Below, piece by piece: positions 59,415-64,000 of a stretch of 64,000 nucleotides of DNA. Position 1 is the first letter of the stretch, and each line of letters opens with the position of its first letter. The DNA is from Daphnia carinata. Its lineage: Eukaryota > Arthropoda > Branchiopoda > Diplostraca > Daphniidae. A program made the translations under genes and the position numbers. The stretch is from the NCBI RefSeq assembly GCF_022539665.2, contig NC_081339.1, positions 806,001 through 870,000 on the forward strand, given 5' to 3'. The notes below the pieces were generated by a model. The model searched no databases. It was not told where the DNA came from and saw only the letters and a list, made by a program, of their open reading frames with translations.

Positions 59415-61808
59415 TCATAATAAAAGCATTGTATTTAGTATCTCTATGGAAAATTCTAGGAGCAATTTTGAGTTATATCGTGTTACGAGATTGTAAAACG
59501 AATTTTCTGAAAGCAGGAAACATTTACCTATTACTATAGATTTATCATCATATAGGAAATGCAACTTACGAAAGAGACTAGGAAGTTCCACAAAATTTAG
59601 TAATTTTCGGTCGAGTTGCCGCATCCAGTTTAAAATTACGGCTTCTTCATGATAGCCCACAAACCGAATGAGAGGATCACTCTCAGAGTGAAATTCCACC
59701 TGTATTTGTAATTTCGAGAACTACCCATGGCAAAGTGATAGCTTAAGCGATCTCAAATAATACCTGGGAGAAAAGAAGAGAAATGATCCACAGAGACGCC
59801 ACAGAGAATCTCGAAAGTACGGGACGTCGTAATTCGAAATTCCCCCCTGTGCAAATCATTGGACTTACATCCAAGAAACTGTTGATGAGGAAACTTTGCT
59901 CTGTTTCCTTTAGCGTTTCAAAGAACGATTTGGATTTAAGGTTCAATGATAATTCTCCTAGAAATTTAAAAACGCGAAAGATGTACGCGTGGCAAAATTT
60001 TGTGTGTCGAATAATGTCATAAGATTTCCCATAAGTATAGCAGGTCTTATTTTTCCAATCTTGCTTTGCTCGGTTTACCCACTTCAGCGATTTGACTTTC
60101 TCAAGAAAAAAGTCAATTTCTTTCAATTCAGATTGCAATTTTGTACAGAGTTCCGGAGTAACCGTTGGAGGCGAAGAGTCTAAATTCTTTTCGTAGTATG
60201 GTTGGAAGTTCCACAATGATGACTCTCTTAAATTTTCCGGACCCAAAATTTGCTTCGTTACGGCGATACTTCGTAGGCCGTACTTCTGCATATAACGTTG
60301 TGCTACGTTCTTTCTCGTAGCTGCTAATTTTTTTTCTTGTAAAGGAACGTTATAAAGCGTAAGGTTACGCATGATGGCTTCTTCCTGGTGATCCTTGAAA
60401 AGCGTCGCACAATTTATAATATCGCGTAGGAAGCCTTTAGGAATTTCAGACAGCGAAAACAGAGCGTTCAAAGAAATATCCACTTTCCTATTACATAACT
60501 CTATCAAATAGGTGCATTAAGCATTAATATTAATTGTTTTCACATACCTTTCATACACCTGTGCTTGAATGATGCTCAATAGTTTTTGCATTTCTTGCGT
60601 TTGCGTATAACGAAGGGCAATGACGTATACTTCCGAATTTCCTTCTTTGCTTGTGCATGGTTTAAACACATTCAGGTCTTCAAATGACAATCTTAAAAGG
60701 TATAGCAGTGAGACTGCAGAATGTTCAAAAAAGGTAAACATTTTTAAAACATATGATCCACCTATGAAGAAGAAAGAATTAGTAAGATAATGAAATAGAA
60801 AAAAATATTGAAAATACCAGGACTTAGTAGTAATAAAGCAGATATGGTTTCACACCAATGTAATTTAGCGAGATGTTTTTCTTGTTCACCTGGGTTTCCT
60901 GCGCAATCAATACTGCCGTCTGCTGTAACCTATACATCATGACCATAGAGGAGCGCTTGTCACATATGCGATTAAAAATATTCTACTGGTTCAATTTCCA
61001 TACAAGGTTCACATGGTTTCCCTTCCATTGCAGTATTGCATTAACATTACACCATTCCATTATGTCACCAGTGTCATCATGACCAAAATTCCAGTGGCAT
61101 AAAGTATTGTGAATGAACCGGTCATCTCCAATCATTGACTTTCTACAATTTCCTTCATAGTAGGGATTAAGAGTGGCAGCCAACCAACTAAACTAAGAAT
61201 TAAGGAAAATGTTATTGCTACTACATGCACAAAACTTTACTCCATACTTTACATTCAAATCAGGGTGGCGTAAATTTAAAAAATGATTCAAAGCTGTCAC
61301 AAAAGCCCCTGGGGCTTCACACAAATGAACACTTTTTAACTCAAAATTTCCTTGTGGAATGTTGCAAAATAAATCAAACTGAGCAAGGCATTCATAGAAT
61401 TTCAGCCAAGCCTAGAAAAAAATGGTTTAGTGGGCTGTACATAGAAAAATTTACATGAAATAGTTTTTCAATCACTTGCGTCAGTAGCTCTGGACACACT
61501 TCAGATTTAACCTTTTGAAAAACAGCCCCTGCACGATTCGTGTAAGATGTATGCACATGCCACCTTTCAGCTTCCATATGGCTTAAAAAACCTTTTGTAC
61601 AATTTAAATGGATTTTGAGATTTTGTAGTTCTGGAACCTAACAAACAACTTCCATAATTTAGACATCAATACATGTTAACACTTAAAGAATTGTATTGCA
61701 GACCTTCCACGAAGAGTTCCCGAACGGATTTTCGCAAGAAAAAGATTGAATTTCTAACTGTTGAAACTGAAATTTCTTGAGGAAATATTTATCAATTTCA
61801 TCTTCCAT
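59415..61808 (-). CDS. CMTR2: Cap-specific mRNA (nucleoside-2'-O-)-methyltransferase 2
   Basis: Nine exons, complement(join(59415..59506, 59570..59699, 59764..60487, 60548..60761, 60818..60929, 61004..61192, 61253..61411, 61455..61637, 61704..61808)), 635 aa, all GT-AG and in phase. It has a Rossmann-fold RrmJ/FtsJ-type domain: SAM-binding CEAPGAF (127-133), [27 protein letters not shown] with catalytic-type Asp216, and [14 protein letters not shown] with Lys256, then [15 protein letters not shown]. The Asp-to-Lys spacing of 40 is what I recall for human CMTR2. It transfers a methyl to the 2'-O of the second transcribed nucleotide (cap2). The Drosophila homologue is adrift. It is shorter than human (770 aa), mainly at the C-terminus. 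The 43-nt intron (61412-61454) is unusually short. Confidence 0.95.
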
Positions 61809-61936
61809 TTGAACTTAGACGAACCACAAGGTATGATCACAAAGTATGATTAGCTACTTGCCGCTATCTGAATTATGAAAACAGCGCCATACCTAAAATA
61901 AATAGAGGGGCCAGAGTAAAGTGAAGACAACGACGG

Positions 61937-62766
61937 GTCAGCGTAAATTGCGGACGCAGACTGGATAAACTGCGGACTTTTATCTGCGGACTGTCACAAA
62001 ATTTTCGAAAAAATATTCGCGGACCTCAGGATAAAATGCGGACCGTTTCGTACTACGTGTACCGTTTAAAATTGCGGAACCGGATAGGGTAAACAGTGGA
62101 CTGATATTTCGCGGACTTACATCACAATACCCATTGGCTACCCGGTTCCCATTACGATACCCTTGATATCGGTATTTAAATTATCAAATACTAAAACAAC
62201 AAACTTAGTTATAATTAAGTCAACATACTGTTTATTGGAAATACGAAAGTAAAGGGCAGTTTCTATTCCAGGGTAATTTATTAACCGATAAACACATTGA
62301 CACAAATATGGTTGGTTCATCCCAAAGTAAAAATTATCTTTCTTTGACATACGTCATCTTTTAAATAAACCAAAAATTTTACCTCCATCCTTGTATTTAA
62401 ATAGCACTTAATCACTTTTTGATAATTTTCCCCTAAAAATACGTTGCACAATAAAAACACGCTCAAATGTGATGTCTTTGCTGTGAAATGTAATTCTTTA
62501 ATTAATTTTTCTTCAATTTTAATTTTGCCAATTACGGTGGTAACTAATTTTGTCTCTTCACAGGCCTATTTGATCTGTCGTATCAAGCAGCACACGGCTG
62601 GTTTGTCCACTTCATATGTTTACATGCTATGCTGAATTCCCGTATAATACGCGGACCGTTGTGGTATGGATAAACTGCGGACGTTTGTCAAAAATTTCGT
62701 GACAGCCCGCGGCTAAAAGTCCGCAGTTTATCCAGTCCGCAGTCCGCGTCAGCATTTTACGCTGAC
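61937..62766. mobile_element. GCGGAC-rich element with inverted ends, 830 bp
   Basis: Starts GTCAGCGTAAATTG and ends with its inverse (TTTTACGCTGAC). Inside each end lies an inverted pair containing actggataaactgcggactt (left about 61963-61982, right rc about 62715-62740). Flanks acaacgacg (61927-61935) and acaatgacg (62767-62775) may be a 9-bp target duplication with one mismatch. The centre is plain AT-rich DNA without an ORF. It sits 129 bp upstream of the CMTR2 start codon. Family unassigned. Confidence 0.65.
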
Positions 62767-63300
62767 ACAATGACGACTGCAGACTGGACAAACTGCGAAC
62801 TTTTAGCTACGGACTGGCTCAACAAATTTGATCGGTTTTTCGCGGATTAACGGGTAAAATGCGAACGATATCGAATACGCACTGTACTCTGTACTGTGTG
62901 AAATTTCGGGCTAGGCAGGGTAAGCTGTGGATTGATGTTTGCGGACTAAAATTTCAATTACCATTATCTCACAGCTCCATGGGCTCAAACTAACAAAAAC
63001 TTCGTTATCCAAATATACCAGTATGAAACTGACCAAAAATTAAAAAGCAACATGCTTTACTGAAAAATACCAAAGAGGGAAAGAATAAGGTATGGATGCG
63101 TACTGGATAAACTGCGGACTTTTAGCTGGAGACTGGTCTAACATTTTTGACAAACTTTTGCGGTCTTCGGTGTAAAATGCGGACTCCTTCTTGCGTGTGC
63201 CGTTTCAAAGCGCGGGCCGGGCAAACAGCGGACTGCAACTTGCGGACTTGCATTACAATACGCATATTCTAACCGGACCCCATTACAGCAGCGGGCCACA
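62767..63300 (+). repeat. Two more copies of the GCGGAC-rich unit
   Basis: The ~210-bp left arm of the preceding element recurs in the same orientation at about 62776-62970 and 63095-63290, each with the order ctggataaactgcggac / gggtaaaatgcgga / gcagggtaagctg / ttgcggactt. Identity drops from copy to copy. No inverted partner is seen for these, so they are solo arms or decayed copies. Confidence 0.65.
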
Positions 63301-64000
63301 AACTGGATTATGCTGTGCAAGGGGGGCACGCTTCTCACTTTGCAGGTTTATCCCACTTTGCGGGTCCCCATATGAATACATTTATGGGATTAGGCAACCC
63401 GGCTAGGCTCAGCGAGGACTATTTTAATGCATGCTTCTCCCAAGATATGAGTTGGTGAACCACTATAATAGATTGTATTGGCTACAGCTTTCAATTTTTA
63501 TTATTTATCTGTTACGTAAGATTGTGTACAATTGAATGCGAAATACAGTATGAATAGTAGCTATTTTAAAGTTGTGCAACAGATTTATGAAAGTAAAATA
63601 ATTGATAAAAGAAAATACAAGTAGTTCTTTTAAGTAATCAGGTTGTAGAATAGTCACCATTATTGAAATCACAGTAAATTGCTGCTCTCGAAAGGAGCAG
63701 ACAAGACACTGTTGTACCAATACTGGCGAAAACACGACCAGTAGATCGATACGCTTTTTCAATATCCAACATCTAATACTCCTGCATGCTGACTAATTGT
63801 TATTTCTAGGTTAGTTGATAGACTAAGATAGATAGAGGTGGTTCTGGTAATGTAGTTTCTTAGTGATAATGTATCTGGGTTATAATAGTAAAAGCATAAC
63901 TTTAGGTAACATTATTTCGTAAAACATGCAAGATCTATAAATGCTACATCAACTTAACTAGTAAATAGATTTTAGAATATTTAGAATATTTTATAAATAT
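63301..64000. other. No gene seen at the window end
   Basis: AT-rich sequence. The 85-codon - strand frame at 63505-63762 lacks motifs and cannot be judged because the window ends nearby. Confidence 0.4.

Noticed and set aside
1-64000. Prokaryotic or phage systems, CRISPR arrays, operons
   Set aside because: The window is eukaryotic; no spaced direct-repeat array or operon-like gene packing is present.

Overview
The window is animal genomic DNA. It is AT-rich, its genes are split by short GT-AG introns (mostly 43-76 nt), and it carries many transposon relics and almost no conserved coding density outside three genes. The gene content (a chaoptin-type leucine-rich-repeat photoreceptor adhesion protein, CMTR2 and an SRFBP1/Bud22-family protein), the compact introns and the presence of both BEL/Pao and DIRS retroelements fit an arthropod. 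A branchiopod crustacean such as Daphnia is my best guess; this is inference, not proof.

Layout. 1-4.4 kb: a tandem-repeat-rich leader with CTCF-like motifs, followed by a badly decayed BEL/Pao retrotransposon on the + strand (gag, then pol remnants joined by deletion, then integrase). 4.4-8.9 kb: no recognisable gene. 8.9-15.1 kb (- strand): a complete ten-exon chaoptin-like gene; every intron phase is consistent and the model gives 1360 aa with a signal peptide, LRRs, LRRCT and a hydrophobic GPI-type tail. 15.1-32.7 kb: a long gene-poor stretch. 32.7-37.8 kb: three inverted-repeat DNA elements in a row. 38.1-42.7 kb: a complete, probably young DIRS retrotransposon on the - strand with intact gag-RT-RNase H and tyrosine recombinase ORFs, inverted terminal repeats that look identical apart from a poly(T) tract, and an internal complementary region spanning the junction of both ends. 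43-57.7 kb: a transposon graveyard holding a Tc1-type end, two hAT-like MITEs with 8-bp target duplications, two foldback elements plus a half copy, an envelope-like secreted ORF fragment, a broken LTR element and tRNA-like SINE units. 57.8-61.8 kb: a convergent housekeeping pair, SRFBP1 (+, 4 exons, 394 aa) and CMTR2 (-, 9 exons, 635 aa), with 230 bp between the stop codons. 61.9-63.3 kb: a GCGGAC-rich repeat family.

Function. The three cellular genes are not a pathway. Chaoptin acts at the photoreceptor membrane, CMTR2 methylates the second transcribed nucleotide of capped RNA in the nucleus and cytoplasm, and the SRFBP1/Bud22 family works in the nucleus and nucleolus. The most interesting structures are the intact DIRS element with its readable circular-junction logic, the tandem CTCF-like motif cluster in front of the BEL relic, and several unclassified foldback families. 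No CRISPR, operon or clear tRNA gene was seen. All exon models were read by eye and rest on splice consensus, phase and family similarity.
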